The position numbers were made by a program, and so were the translations under genes. The notes under the pieces are model-generated. The model ran no database searches, was not told the DNA's origin, and saw nothing but the letters and a program-made list of their open reading frames with translations. DNA of 64,000 nt from Flavobacterium lacus (GTDB lineage Bacteria > Bacteroidota > Bacteroidia > Flavobacteriales > Flavobacteriaceae), in NCBI RefSeq assembly GCF_003268815.1, contig NZ_QLSV01000006.1:124001-188000 (forward strand), read 5' to 3'. Below are positions 37,703-46,960 of the stretch, piece by piece (position 1 is the stretch's first letter; the number at the start of each line of letters is the position of its first letter).

Positions 37703-37738
37703 AAAAAATTAGCTAATAAAAAATTATAATTTAAGATT

Positions 37739-39541
37739 ATGTCAGCACACGATCACGCAAACGAACACGATCACGGACAAGAGCACGATCACCACCACAA
37801 AGATACTTTTATTACAAAGTATATTTTTAGTATAGATCATAAAATGATAGCTAAGCAATACCTCATCACTGGACTGATTATGGGTATTATCGGAGTGGGA
37901 ATGTCTCTTTTGTTCAGAATGCAATTAGCATGGCCAGAAGAATCTTTTAAGATTTTTAATGTATTGCTTGGAGATAATTATGCTCCTAATGGGGTAATGC
38001 GTAATGACATCTACTTGGCTCTGGTTACCATACACGGAACCATAATGGTGTTTTTTGTACTAACAGCCGGTTTAAGTGGAACGTTTAGTAACTTATTAAT
38101 TCCATTACAAATTGGAGCACGCGATATGGCATCAGGATTTATGAATATGATATCATACTGGTTATTCTTTTTATCTAGTGTGATCATGTTAAGCTCTCTT
38201 TTTGTAGAATCGGGGCCTGCTTCTGCTGGTTGGACTATCTATCCTCCACTAAGTGCACTACCACAGGCAATTCCGGGTTCAGGAACGGGTATGACCCTCT
38301 GGTTGATTTCTATGGCTATATTTATTGCCTCCTCGTTAATGGGGTCTTTAAATTATGTTGTGACTGTAATCAACCTCAGAACTAAAGGTATGTCCATGAC
38401 AAGGTTGCCTCTAACTATTTGGGCTTTCTTTGTTACCGCAATTATTGGTATCGTATCTTTCCCAGTACTTTTGTCGGCAGCGTTATTATTGATTTTTGAC
38501 CGAAGTTTTGGTACATCATTCTTCTTGTCGGATATTTTCATAGCTGGTGAGGTCTTACATTACCAAGGCGGTTCACCTGTTTTATTTGAACACTTATTTT
38601 GGTTTTTAGGTCACCCTGAAGTATACATTGTACTGTTACCGGCATTAGGTATTACTTCCGAGATTATTGCTACCAATTCACGTAAACCAATTTTTGGCTA
38701 CCGTGCGATGATTGCTTCGATTATAGCAATTGCATTTTTATCAACAATTGTATGGGGTCACCATATGTTTGTATCAGGAATGAACCCATTTTTAGGATCA
38801 GTTTTTACCTTTACTACTTTGTTGATTGCAATACCTTCTGCAGTAAAAGCGTTTAATTACATTACCACTTTATGGAAAGGTAATTTACAACTTAACCCAG
38901 GTATGCTTTTTTCAATAGGTTTAGTCTCTACTTTTATTACGGGGGGGTTAACTGGAATTATTTTAGGAGATAGTACATTGGATATCAATGTACATGATAC
39001 TTATTTTGTGGTGGCACACTTCCATCTTGTTATGGGTATATCTGCATTATATGGTCTATTTGCAGGTATTTATCACTGGTTCCCAAGAATGTTCGGCAGA
39101 ATGTTAAATAAAAATTTAGGTTACGTTCACTTTTGGGTAACCGCAGTTTGTGCATATGGAGTTTTCTTCCCGATGCACTTTATCGGAATGGCCGGATTGC
39201 CAAGACGTTACTACACGAACACTGCTTTCCCATTATTTGACGATTTACAAAATGTTAACGTTATTATTACCGTTTTTGCTTTAGTTGGAGGAGCTTTCCA
39301 GCTGGTATTTATTTGGAATTTCTTCTACAGTATGTTCTACGGAAAAAAGGCAGAAATGAATCCTTGGAGATCAAATACATTAGAATGGACTGCACCGGTA
39401 GAACACATTCACGGAAACTGGCCAGGTGCTCTTCCAGAAGTTCACAGATGGCCTTATGATTACAGTAAGCCCGGTCATGAAGAAGATTTCGTGCCGCAAA
39501 CTGTTCCAATGGGCTCTGACGAAGAACAATTGCATCACTAA
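37739..39541 (+). CDS. coxA: cytochrome c oxidase subunit I
   Basis: The 600-residue haem-copper oxidase has twelve helices. Key motifs are WFLGHPEVYIVLLP (CuB His and cross-linked Tyr), GHHMFVSGMNP, and HDTYFVVAHFHLVMG (haem ligands). The first 25 residues are extremely rich in His, Asp and Glu and precede the first helix. It reduces oxygen to water and pumps protons. With coxB it closes the act operon, as in the known ACIII-aa3 supercomplex. Subunit III is not encoded here. A terminator follows. Confidence 0.97.
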   Translation: MSAHDHANEHDHGQEHDHHHKDTFITKYIFSIDHKMIAKQYLITGLIMGIIGVGMSLLFRMQLAWPEESFKIFNVLLGDNYAPNGVMRNDIYLALVTIHGTIMVFFVLTAGLSGTFSNLLIPLQIGARDMASGFMNMISYWLFFLSSVIMLSSLFVESGPASAGWTIYPPLSALPQAIPGSGTGMTLWLISMAIFIASSLMGSLNYVVTVINLRTKGMSMTRLPLTIWAFFVTAIIGIVSFPVLLSAALLLIFDRSFGTSFFLSDIFIAGEVLHYQGGSPVLFEHLFWFLGHPEVYIVLLPALGITSEIIATNSRKPIFGYRAMIASIIAIAFLSTIVWGHHMFVSGMNPFLGSVFTFTTLLIAIPSAVKAFNYITTLWKGNLQLNPGMLFSIGLVSTFITGGLTGIILGDSTLDINVHDTYFVVAHFHLVMGISALYGLFAGIYHWFPRMFGRMLNKNLGYVHFWVTAVCAYGVFFPMHFIGMAGLPRRYYTNTAFPLFDDLQNVNVIITVFALVGGAFQLVFIWNFFYSMFYGKKAEMNPWRSNTLEWTAPVEHIHGNWPGALPEVHRWPYDYSKPGHEEDFVPQTVPMGSDEEQLHH

Positions 39542-39566
39542 TACATTATTAATTCATATTTAAAAG

Positions 39567-39598
39567 AGTCCTTTCATTTTTTTGAAAGGGCTTTTTTA
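39567..39598 (+). terminator. terminator of the act-cox operon
   Basis: The stem AGTCCTTTCA (39567-39576) with TGAAAGGGCT (39583-39592, one G-T wobble) is followed by T6. Confidence 0.85.
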
Positions 39599-39637
39599 TT
39601 TGCTTAATCAAATAGGCAAATCACAGTTAACAATTAT

Positions 39638-39645
39638 TATCTTTG
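39638..39645 (+). promoter_or_regulatory. -7 element immediately upstream of ruvB
   Basis: TATCTTTG matches TAnnTTTG and ends only 5 bases before the ruvB ATG (39651). A start at the usual distance would give a leaderless or nearly leaderless mRNA. No clear -33 box. Confidence 0.5.
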
Positions 39646-39650
39646 CTGTT

Positions 39651-40676
39651 ATGAATGAATATTTAGACCCAACCAACAAAGGTTTTAACCCCGAAGAACT
39701 CGACCTTGAAAAAAAGTTGAGGCCACTTTCATTTAATGATTTTGCCGGTCAAGACCAAGTTTTAGAGAACTTAAAAGTATTCGTAGAAGCCGCTAATCAA
39801 CGTGAAGAAGCTCTTGATCACACACTTTTTTTCGGTCCTCCCGGATTAGGAAAAACGACATTAGCCAATATTTTAGCCAATGAATTGGGTGTTGGTATCA
39901 AAATCACTTCCGGTCCAGTGTTAGATAAACCTGGTGATTTAGCGGGATTACTGACTAATTTGGAAGATAGAGATGTTCTTTTTATTGACGAAATTCACCG
40001 TCTTAGTCCAATTGTAGAAGAATACTTGTATTCCGCAATGGAGGATTTCAAAATTGATATTATGATTGAATCCGGACCAAATGCCAGAACGGTTCAGATT
40101 AATTTAAATCCGTTTACTTTAGTTGGTGCAACCACACGGTCTGGCTTACTAACCGCACCAATGCGGGCTAGGTTCGGAATTCAAAGTCGGTTGCAATATT
40201 ATAATACAGAATTACTAACCACTATTGTTCAACGCAGTTCTTCAATTCTTAAAGTGCCAATTTCCATGGAAGCTGCAATTGAAATTGCCGGAAGAAGTCG
40301 CGGAACACCGCGTATTGCAAATGCTTTATTGCGAAGAGTGCGTGACTTTGCACAAATTAAAGGAAATGGAAAAATTGACATCGAAATTGCCAGATATGCT
40401 CTAAAAGCCTTAAATGTTGATGCACATGGTTTAGATGAAATGGACAATAAAATTCTAATCACAATCATAGACAAATTCAAAGGGGGTCCGGTCGGTTTAT
40501 CAACTTTGGCCACAGCCGTTTCAGAGAGTGGCGAAACCATCGAAGAGGTCTATGAACCATTCCTAATTCAAGAAGGCTTCATCATGCGAACACCTAGAGG
40601 AAGGGAAGTAACTGAAAAAGCATACAAACATCTGGGAAAGGTTAGAACCAATATCCAAGGTGGATTGTTCGAATAA
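39651..40676 (+). CDS. ruvB: Holliday junction branch migration ATPase RuvB
   Basis: The start chosen is ATG 39651 ([13 protein letters not shown], 341 residues). A longer frame from 39582 runs through the coxA terminator and is not credible. The AAA+ domain has [19 protein letters not shown] (Walker A), LFIDEIHRL (Walker B), [18 protein letters not shown] (sensor and Arg finger region), and a C-terminal winged helix with [17 protein letters not shown]. RuvB drives branch migration with RuvA, which is encoded about 12 kb away (52328). It is followed 21 bases later by a P450 gene. Confidence 0.98.
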   Translation: MNEYLDPTNKGFNPEELDLEKKLRPLSFNDFAGQDQVLENLKVFVEAANQREEALDHTLFFGPPGLGKTTLANILANELGVGIKITSGPVLDKPGDLAGLLTNLEDRDVLFIDEIHRLSPIVEEYLYSAMEDFKIDIMIESGPNARTVQINLNPFTLVGATTRSGLLTAPMRARFGIQSRLQYYNTELLTTIVQRSSSILKVPISMEAAIEIAGRSRGTPRIANALLRRVRDFAQIKGNGKIDIEIARYALKALNVDAHGLDEMDNKILITIIDKFKGGPVGLSTLATAVSESGETIEEVYEPFLIQEGFIMRTPRGREVTEKAYKHLGKVRTNIQGGLFE

Positions 40677-40697
40677 CGAAAAGCAATATAAAGTACT

Positions 40698-42029
40698 ATG
40701 AGTTTACCGAGTTCAATCCCTGAAGTTTCTTTTTTTAAGTTCCTTAATCATGCGAATAATATTTTAAAAAATCCATTACCTTTTCATGCCAAAAATTTTA
40801 AAAATTTAGGCGATATTTTTCGTCTAAATATTGGTTTCGGAAAATCTGTTTTATTTTGCAGAGACGCAGGATTATTGCAACATGCACTGCAAAAAAACCA
40901 AAAAAATTACACTAAATCCTACATTCAGACAAAAGATTTAGCAAAATATGTTGGAAAAGGTTTGTTAACAGCAGAAGGCGAACATTGGCAAAAACAACGT
41001 AAATTAATTCAACCCGCTTTCCATAAAAGTCAGCTTGTTTTGTTATTAGATACTATTCAATATACGATCTTAGAGGAATTAAGAAATATCAAAACGGGAA
41101 GTCCAATGGATGTTTTCCCGGTTTTCAATGATTTGGCCTTTCAAACTGTTGTAAAATCTATTTTTAATATTGAGATTCCTGATGCTGATATTGCTTCGCT
41201 ACAACATACTACCGAAGCAACACAACAAATGTTAGTGCAAGAACTGAGACAACCTTTTCTGGTTTGGTGGTTTAATTTATCAGGAAAGACAAAAAAGCAT
41301 TTAGATTTAACTCAAAATTCCAGAACCATTCTGAGACGGTTAGTTGAAGAACGAAAGCTAAGTAACACAAAGCATGATGATTTGTTGGATATGCTTTTAA
41401 GTGCAAAATATGAAAATGGAACAAGCATGGAAGAAAATCAACTGGTAGATGAAATTTTAATTTTATTTGCAGCCGGTCATGAAACCACTTCCAATGCATT
41501 AACTTTTACCGCGGAATTATTAGCGAGACATCCTGAAGCTCAAGCCAAAATTTCAGATGAGATTCGCCAAATTAAAAGTGTGTCAGACGACATCATGCAT
41601 TGGATAAAAAATGCAACCTACACTAGGCTAGTTATCGAGGAGTCCATGCGATTGTATCCGCCAGCCTATTTTATTGACCGAGTAAATATTGAAGAAGAAA
41701 ACTTTAATGGAATGATTCTACCAAAAGGTTCCAATTTATTATTTTCTGTGTATGAAATTCATCGCCATCCCGATTTTTGGAAAGATCCGGAAGCATTTAT
41801 TCCCGAACGTTTTTTAGAGGAAAACATTAAATTTTCTAAAAATTATTTCCCTTTTGGGGCTGGACCACGAATGTGTATTGGGAATAATTTTGCGATGTAT
41901 GAAATGATATTAGCGATAATAGCTTTGGTAGAACAGTTTGAAATTATTGAAAAGAAAGACCCCATTCAAATAAAACCATTAATCACGTTGAAACCGCACA
42001 ATGCCATTTTAGAATTTAAAAAACGGTGA
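40698..42029 (+). CDS. cytochrome P450
   Basis: The 443-residue soluble P450 has the I-helix oxygen-binding motif [10 protein letters not shown] (about 257), the K-helix ExxR in [16 protein letters not shown], and the haem thiolate loop [16 protein letters not shown] (about 385-400). The substrate is unknown; the overall pattern resembles bacterial CYP families related to fatty-acid hydroxylases. No ferredoxin partner is adjacent. The gene overlaps queG by one base (TGATG), and the trio ruvB-P450-queG appears to be one transcript. Confidence 0.92.
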   Translation: MSLPSSIPEVSFFKFLNHANNILKNPLPFHAKNFKNLGDIFRLNIGFGKSVLFCRDAGLLQHALQKNQKNYTKSYIQTKDLAKYVGKGLLTAEGEHWQKQRKLIQPAFHKSQLVLLLDTIQYTILEELRNIKTGSPMDVFPVFNDLAFQTVVKSIFNIEIPDADIASLQHTTEATQQMLVQELRQPFLVWWFNLSGKTKKHLDLTQNSRTILRRLVEERKLSNTKHDDLLDMLLSAKYENGTSMEENQLVDEILILFAAGHETTSNALTFTAELLARHPEAQAKISDEIRQIKSVSDDIMHWIKNATYTRLVIEESMRLYPPAYFIDRVNIEEENFNGMILPKGSNLLFSVYEIHRHPDFWKDPEAFIPERFLEENIKFSKNYFPFGAGPRMCIGNNFAMYEMILAIIALVEQFEIIEKKDPIQIKPLITLKPHNAILEFKKR

Positions 42030-42949
42030 TGAATGCAAAAGAAAAACATAGTGTAGGCATAAAATCTGAAGCCAAACGCCTCGGTTTTCTCTCCTGCGGA
42101 ATCTCCAAAGCTGGTTTCCTCGAAGAAGAAGCACCAAGATTAGAAAACTGGCTGAACAACAACATGAACGGTCAAATGAGTTATATGGAAAACCATTTTG
42201 ACAAACGATTAAACCCTACGTTGTTGGTAGATGGAGCCAAAAGTGTCATTTCGTTATTGCTGAATTATTATCCTTCCGAATTTCAAAACGAAGAAAGTTA
42301 TAAAATCTCAAAATATGCCTACGGACAAGATTATCATTTTGTCATAAAAGAAAAACTCAAAGAACTTTTACATTTCATCCAAACCGAAATTGGTGAAGTT
42401 TCCGGACGTGCTTTTGTCGATTCAGCTCCGGTGTTAGACAAAGCTTGGGCAGCCAAAAGCGGTTTAGGTTGGATGGGGAAAAACACTAATCTCATTACCC
42501 AAAAAGTGGGTTCTTTCTATTTTATTGCTGAACTAATTGTAGATTTAGAATTAGAATACGATGCTCCAACTACTGACCATTGTGGTTCGTGTACAGCCTG
42601 CATTGATGCTTGTCCAACCGAAGCCATTGTGGCTCCGTACGTGGTAGATGGTAGTAAATGCATTTCCTATTTTACCATCGAATTAAAAGAAAACATTCCC
42701 GCAGAAATGAAAGGCAAATTGGATGATTGGGTTTTTGGTTGCGATGTGTGCCAAGATGTTTGCCCATGGAACCGTTTTTCAAAACCGCATAGCGAACCGC
42801 TTTTTCAAGCCAATCCCGAATTACTTTCTTTTACCAAAAAAGATTGGGAAGAAATCACCGAAGATGTTTTTAAAAAAGTATTTAAAAATTCAGCTGTTAA
42901 AAGAACGAAGTTGGAAGGGGTGAAGAGGAATGCGGAGTTTTTGAAGTAA
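42029..42949 (+). CDS. queG: epoxyqueuosine reductase QueG
   Basis: The start is ATG 42029, overlapping the P450 stop; a GTG one codon earlier is possible. The 306-residue protein has the cobalamin-binding N-terminal part ([20 protein letters not shown]), two 4Fe-4S motifs ([12 protein letters not shown] and [11 protein letters not shown]), and the conserved [10 protein letters not shown]. It performs the last step of queuosine synthesis on tRNA in the cytoplasm. The last 49 codons are repeated downstream at 44507-44654 and in part at 43956-43994. Confidence 0.95.
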   Translation: MNAKEKHSVGIKSEAKRLGFLSCGISKAGFLEEEAPRLENWLNNNMNGQMSYMENHFDKRLNPTLLVDGAKSVISLLLNYYPSEFQNEESYKISKYAYGQDYHFVIKEKLKELLHFIQTEIGEVSGRAFVDSAPVLDKAWAAKSGLGWMGKNTNLITQKVGSFYFIAELIVDLELEYDAPTTDHCGSCTACIDACPTEAIVAPYVVDGSKCISYFTIELKENIPAEMKGKLDDWVFGCDVCQDVCPWNRFSKPHSEPLFQANPELLSFTKKDWEEITEDVFKKVFKNSAVKRTKLEGVKRNAEFLK

Positions 42950-43035
42950 GTTTTTCATATTATTAAACAATTTTTACTTTTTAAGTAAATTTACTATATT
43001 TATTAAAGAATTTTAAAGTTGAGTAATTTGATTAA

Positions 43036-43083
43036 ATGAATAAAACTTTTGTTCTAGTAATAATATTTACAGTAAGATACTAA
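43036..43083 (+). pseudogene. possible remnant of a lipoprotein signal peptide (15 codons)
   Basis: A short frame reads MNKTFVLVIIFTVRY and then stops. It looks like the first part of a signal peptide with a Lys and a hydrophobic run, cut off before any lipobox. It may be a decayed relative of the lipoprotein genes that follow. It is too short to be certain. Confidence 0.25.
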
Positions 43084-43091
43084 AAGGATAT

Positions 43092-43487
43092 ATGAAGTCA
43101 ATATACTATAAAAGCATATTCTTAATTTTTAATTTGTGTATTATATCTTGTGATTTTTTCGATCATCGATATAAATATGAGTTAATAAATAATTCCGCAA
43201 TAGACATATATGTACACACGGTAGAATCAAAAAATGGACTTATTATAAATAATAAGTATTTCTATGGAGGAGGAGCCTTAATACAAAATAAAAATGATGA
43301 TTTTCCAGAATGGCTTTTTCGGAAAGAAGAAATGAGAAACAATAGGATTGCACATTATAGTGATGAGGGTGAATTGTACACTGTTGTTGACCATATAATG
43401 CCACCTTATAGAATTTATAAAAAAGCTAATTCAAATATTTTGTATTTAGTTAAAAATAATGACACATTAAAATTCAAAGCTTACTAA
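43092..43487 (+). CDS. putative lipoprotein, unknown function (paralogue of the next gene)
   Basis: I do not recognise this 131-residue protein. It has a lipoprotein signal ending CIISC (Cys20). The mature part has DFPEWLFRKEE, then PPYRIYKKANSNILYLVKNN and DTLKFKAY at the end. The following gene has the same order of motifs (PKWLF, PPYKL, VVKNKDTLLF), so the two are diverged paralogues. It lies in an AT-rich patch between queG and the glutamate dehydrogenase operon that also carries copies of the queG tail. Orphan immunity-type or surface lipoproteins are possible but unproven. Confidence 0.7.
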   Translation: MKSIYYKSIFLIFNLCIISCDFFDHRYKYELINNSAIDIYVHTVESKNGLIINNKYFYGGGALIQNKNDDFPEWLFRKEEMRNNRIAHYSDEGELYTVVDHIMPPYRIYKKANSNILYLVKNNDTLKFKAY

Positions 43488-43498
43488 ATTTAATACTT

Positions 43499-43921
43499 AT
43501 GAGGAGAAAAATTAGTATGATTTTAATTTTATTGTTTTCTACATCTTTTTTTATTAATTGTAATAGAAAAAAGTATGATGAACATAATTTGTATTATTTG
43601 AACTTCAAAGACAGTCTGACCATAAATGTTGAAAAAATATCTAATCACAGTAAAGCTCTAGTTTTAAATGATTCCTTAGTATTGTATAATTTTAGTGAGT
43701 TGATTTATGAAAGTCATCAACCAAAATGGTTATTCAACAATACAAAAAAAGTTAAAATTTTAGATGACTATGTTTATTGTCCTGAAATATCTGAAATTGA
43801 ACCACCATATAAGTTATCGAAATCTGAAAAAACAAATGTATTCCAAGTTGTAAAAAACAAAGACACGCTTTTATTCTATTTTGAAACTTTTGATAAGGTT
43901 GATTTTATGTTTTTTTATTAA
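43499..43921 (+). CDS. putative lipoprotein, unknown function (paralogue of the previous gene)
   Basis: The 140-residue protein has a signal peptide (ISMILILLFSTSFFINC) with Cys21 in an atypical lipobox. It shares with its neighbour the sequence of landmarks QPKWLF, EIEPPYKLSKSE and VFQVVKNKDTLLFYF. It starts 11 bases after the previous stop, so the two are cotranscribed. The paralogy suggests tandem duplication followed by strong divergence. No catalytic motif is visible. Confidence 0.7.
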   Translation: MRRKISMILILLFSTSFFINCNRKKYDEHNLYYLNFKDSLTINVEKISNHSKALVLNDSLVLYNFSELIYESHQPKWLFNNTKKVKILDDYVYCPEISEIEPPYKLSKSEKTNVFQVVKNKDTLLFYFETFDKVDFMFFY

Positions 43922-43955
43922 TATAATTTTTAATCATTAAACATTTAAAATGAAT

Positions 43956-43994
43956 AATTTGGAAGGGTTGAGAAGAAATATTGATTTTTTAAAA
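43956..43994 (+). pseudogene. short degenerate copy of the queG 3' end (tail copy 2)
   Basis: Inside a 19-codon frame (43950-44009), LEGLRRNIDFLK matches the QueG C terminus. By eye 31 of 39 bases match tail copy 3 and 28 of 39 match queG itself. It lies between the second and third lipoprotein genes. Confidence 0.7.
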
Positions 43995-44041
43995 GATATT
44001 ATTCTTTAAATCAGCTTTTGCCAACAATATCTAAAAAAATC

Positions 44042-44488
44042 ATGAAACCACTTATTATAGTTTTTAGTTTACTATTTTTTAGTTGTGAAAAGAAAAGCTC
44101 TATAGATTCTAATGAATCGATAGAAGTATACTATATGCGACCTTATGTCAGTACTTATTTTAGCTATCCTTGTGGTATGATTAGCAAAGCGGCACTAAAA
44201 GATGAAATACATTTTAAAGAATTTAAAGATTCAGCTACTATTAACAAATTCATAAAAATTTACAACAACTATGAGATTGATCCTAATCCAGATGATAGAT
44301 TAGATGCTAGAATTAGAGTAATTATAAATACAAAAGAAATAAAAGACACAATTTGCTTAGGTGAAAACTTTTATACTTTCATTAATGGGATAAAATATAA
44401 AGACAATAAAGAGATGTTAGATTTTATAAAAAAAATAATTGATTATGAAAATACACCTCGTCCTACATTTCCAAAATCAAATGATTAG
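44042..44488 (+). CDS. putative lipoprotein, unknown function
   Basis: The start chosen is ATG 44042 (148 residues) because it gives a clean lipoprotein signal, [15 protein letters not shown] with Cys15; a TTG eight codons earlier has no support. The mature part has [38 protein letters not shown] and a C-terminal helical region ([17 protein letters not shown]). It does not obviously resemble the two preceding lipoproteins. It lies between tail copies 2 and 3 of queG, as if each insertion brought one lipoprotein unit. Function unknown. Confidence 0.7.
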   Translation: MKPLIIVFSLLFFSCEKKSSIDSNESIEVYYMRPYVSTYFSYPCGMISKAALKDEIHFKEFKDSATINKFIKIYNNYEIDPNPDDRLDARIRVIINTKEIKDTICLGENFYTFINGIKYKDNKEMLDFIKKIIDYENTPRPTFPKSND

Positions 44489-44506
44489 CTCGAGTTTATA
44501 TACTTC

Positions 44507-44654
44507 TTTTCAAGCCAATCCCGAATTACTTTCTTTTACTAAAAAAGATTGGGAAGAAATCACCGAAGATGTTTTTAAAAAAGTGTTTAAAAATTCAGCG
44601 GTGAAACGAACGAAATTGGAAGGGTTGAGGAGGAATGTGGAGTTTTTGAAGTAA
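44507..44654 (+). pseudogene. copy of the queG 3' end (tail copy 3)
   Basis: This sequence aligns without gaps to 42802-42949 of queG through the stop codon, offset 1705 bases. By eye there are 9 mismatches in 148, six of them synonymous. It encodes the last 48 residues of QueG with V/L, K/R and A/V changes. It has no promoter or start of its own; a 71-codon frame starting at 44439 merely runs into it from the end of the lipoprotein gene. Confidence 0.9.
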
Positions 44655-44708
44655 ATTAATCATCAAATTCATTTATCGACTTACCAATTTTTTTAAATCA
44701 ATATAATC

Positions 44709-44738
44709 CAAAAAAAAACACCGGCAAAAACCGGTGTT
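44709..44738 (-). terminator. terminator of the gdhA operon
   Basis: On the minus strand AACACCGG (44738-44731) pairs with CCGGTGTT (44724-44717) across a 6-base loop, followed by a long T run. It lies about 95 bases past the stop of the 138-residue gene. Confidence 0.85.
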
Positions 44739-44833
44739 GAAAAAGCAATTGTAACAAACGAAAACGTTCTACGCATAACAGATGGAAAGCAAGAAAGTAT
44801 TCCAATTGCATTTTTGTTGAAAAAAATAAGAAA

Positions 44834-45250
44834 CTAAAAACTATTTTCGTTTTTGCTAAGACTGTTTATCTTTAAAAAAATAGTCTTCTTGAGTTTTCTG
44901 TATTGGGACAAAAAGGATTCAATGTGTATTTTGAAATCCACAAAATCATTAAAGTAGAACGTTTCACACTGAATATCATCGCATTCATTCATCCCTTCTA
45001 ATTTGATGGAAAAATTGTTTAAACGCGACAAAAAAACCGCATTTTCCAATTGTTTAACGTTGAGTTTTAGCATTAACTTATTAGAAATTAATTCCGGATT
45101 AGTTTTGTTTTCAGGAATTTCAAAGAAGTTTTTCAAAAAAATAATTTCTTCCTCAATTCCTTCCAATTCTTCCCGCCAAAGTTTGATGTCACGATCAAGA
45201 AATTGATGTTGAATAGTATCTTGACTGTAAAATTTCTTCAATAAATTCAT
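44834..45250 (-). CDS. hypothetical protein, probably helical
   Basis: I do not recognise this 138-residue protein. It has no signal peptide or membrane segment. Long charged stretches rich in Glu, Lys and Leu (RDIKLWREELEGIEEEIIF; FLSQYRKLKKTIFLKI) suggest helices or a coiled coil. It is the last gene of the minus-strand operon, 7 bases after the GreA/Rnk-like gene, followed by a terminator. Its position suggests a role linked to the conditions that induce glutamate dehydrogenase. Confidence 0.65.
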   Translation of the reverse strand: MNLLKKFYSQDTIQHQFLDRDIKLWREELEGIEEEIIFLKNFFEIPENKTNPELISNKLMLKLNVKQLENAVFLSRLNNFSIKLEGMNECDDIQCETFYFNDFVDFKIHIESFLSQYRKLKKTIFLKINSLSKNENSF

Positions 45251-45257
45251 ATGTCAA

Positions 45258-45650
45258 TTATAATGGTTGTTCTACTTTTGTTATTCTAATGGTGTTTAAT
45301 CCCGAAGGAAACTCCCATTCCACTTCATCGTTTTCCGCATAGCCAAAAAGAGCAAGTCCCATTGGAGCCATAACAGATAATTTATTCTGCGTTAAATCAC
45401 TCTTTTCGGGTGTAACTAAATGAAATTTCTTTTCGCCGCCAAAATCGGTTTTTATCGTGACCACAGAATTAAGTCGAATCACATCCAAAGGCATCTTAGA
45501 CGAATCTAAAACCTTTGCGTTTTTGATTTCTTCCATCAATTTTTCAAATGATAATCGGTATGTTTTATCTTTTCCATTATGAATAGTTGAAAAAAGAGTT
45601 TTTAAAACTTCGAGTTCTTTTCTGTCAACTACTACTTTTTCGTACTTCAT
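45258..45650 (-). CDS. GreA/GreB C-terminal domain protein (Rnk-like)
   Basis: The 130-residue protein lacks the long coiled-coil of GreA and has the FKBP-like C-terminal domain: RLNSVVTIKTDFGGEKKFHL, VTPEKSDLTQNKLSVMAPMG, LALFGYAENDEVEWEFPSG. This is the pattern of Rnk and related short Gre-fold proteins, which bind RNA polymerase and are called nucleoside diphosphate kinase regulators. The precise role here is not known. It lies 18 bases after gdhA in the operon. Confidence 0.85.
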   Translation of the reverse strand: MKYEKVVVDRKELEVLKTLFSTIHNGKDKTYRLSFEKLMEEIKNAKVLDSSKMPLDVIRLNSVVTIKTDFGGEKKFHLVTPEKSDLTQNKLSVMAPMGLALFGYAENDEVEWEFPSGLNTIRITKVEQPL

Positions 45651-45668
45651 GATTTTTTTGATTATTAT

Positions 45669-46949
45669 TTATGGAAAAATACCTCGTTGAATGTAGGCTG
45701 TTTCAATTCGTTTGATGGCTAAAATATATGCTGCTGTTCGATGGTCAATTTGATCTTCGTTCACCAAACTTTCTACTTTTTTGAAAACTTCGGTTAATTT
45801 CTTTTCAATTTTTACCATTACTTCGTCTAATGGCCAAAGTTCACCGTTTCTGTTTTGAAGCCATTCAAAATAACTTCCAATTACACCTCCCGAATTACAA
45901 AGAATATCCGGAATAATCGTTACACCATTTGCTAATAAAATTCGTTCACCTTCATTATTCGTTGGTCCGTTTGCTCCTTCGGCAATTACTTTCGACTTAA
46001 TTTTTTCTGCATTTTTTTCGGTAATTTGATTACCTAAGGCTGCCGGAATAATGAAATCACATTCCAATCCGAAAAAGTCTTCCGGTTCCATTTCTGCTGC
46101 TCCTTCAAAACCTTTTACTGAACCTTTTCTTGGTTTGCTATGTTCGTATAAATTGGGAACTGAAATTCCATTTTCATTAATCAAAGTGGCATGAGCATCT
46201 TGAACAGCGATTAAAATTGCACCGTCTTCACTCAAGAATTTCGATGCCCAATAACCTACATTTCCAAAACCTTGCACGATGAATTTCTTGCCTTTTAAAG
46301 TTTCTTTTCGCCCTTCAAAAAGCAATCGTAAAGTAATGTAAACGCCAAAACCGGTTGCTCTGTCACGTCCCTCTAATCCGCCAGAGCCAACTGGTTTTCC
46401 CGTAACTACGTGTTTATTATTTGATCGTTCCGATGGCGATTTTGTCGACATAAATGTATCGGCAATCCAAGCCATTGTTTGCTCATTTGTGTTAACATCC
46501 GGTGCAGGAATATCATATTCTGGTCCGATATTTTCGCCTAAAGCAAACGTAAATCGGCGAGTGATTCGCTCTAATTCTCCTAAAGAATAATTTCTCGGAT
46601 CAATTTGGATGCCACCTTTTGCCCCGCCATAAGGTAATCCGGCCAACGACGTTTTCCAGGTCATCCACATCGCTAAAGCTTTGGCATCATCCACATCCAC
46701 AGTTGGGTGATAACGCAATCCACCTTTGTATGGACCTAATGCGTTGTTGTGTTGCACACGGTAACCGGTGAAAATTTCGATGGAACCATCATCCATTTTT
46801 ACCGGAAAATGAATAATGATTTCATTGTTTGTAATTGATAAGATTTTTCGAATGTTTGGATTTAAATTCATTGAATCAGCGGTTTTATTAAACTGCTCGA
46901 TTACATTGTCCAACATTGTTTTCTGTTTTTTTTCTGTTAAAATTTCCAT
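45669..46949 (-). CDS. gdhA: Glu/Leu/Phe/Val dehydrogenase, probably glutamate dehydrogenase
   Basis: The 426-residue protein has the N-terminal substrate domain with YKGGLRYHP, MTWKTSLAGLPYGGAKGGI (catalytic Lys region) and PAPDVNTNEQTMAWI, then a Rossmann domain with VQGFGNVGYWASKFL. The length and KGG motif fit the GudB/RocG/archaeal group. It interconverts glutamate with 2-oxoglutarate and ammonia in the cytoplasm. It is the second gene of an operon with a candidate sigma-54 promoter and an adjacent NtrC-like regulator, which suggests nitrogen or stress control. Confidence 0.92.
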   Translation of the reverse strand: MEILTEKKQKTMLDNVIEQFNKTADSMNLNPNIRKILSITNNEIIIHFPVKMDDGSIEIFTGYRVQHNNALGPYKGGLRYHPTVDVDDAKALAMWMTWKTSLAGLPYGGAKGGIQIDPRNYSLGELERITRRFTFALGENIGPEYDIPAPDVNTNEQTMAWIADTFMSTKSPSERSNNKHVVTGKPVGSGGLEGRDRATGFGVYITLRLLFEGRKETLKGKKFIVQGFGNVGYWASKFLSEDGAILIAVQDAHATLINENGISVPNLYEHSKPRKGSVKGFEGAAEMEPEDFFGLECDFIIPAALGNQITEKNAEKIKSKVIAEGANGPTNNEGERILLANGVTIIPDILCNSGGVIGSYFEWLQNRNGELWPLDEVMVKIEKKLTEVFKKVESLVNEDQIDHRTAAYILAIKRIETAYIQRGIFP

Positions 46950-46960
46950 TATCTGTTTGT

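Noticed and set aside
39582..39650. Longer ruvB start
   Set aside because: The extension would be translated from the coxA terminator and precedes the promoter; RuvB begins normally at 39651.
44439..44654. 71-codon frame as a separate gene
   Set aside because: Its last 48 residues are a copy of the QueG C terminus and its start overlaps the preceding lipoprotein gene; it is better described as a gene fragment.
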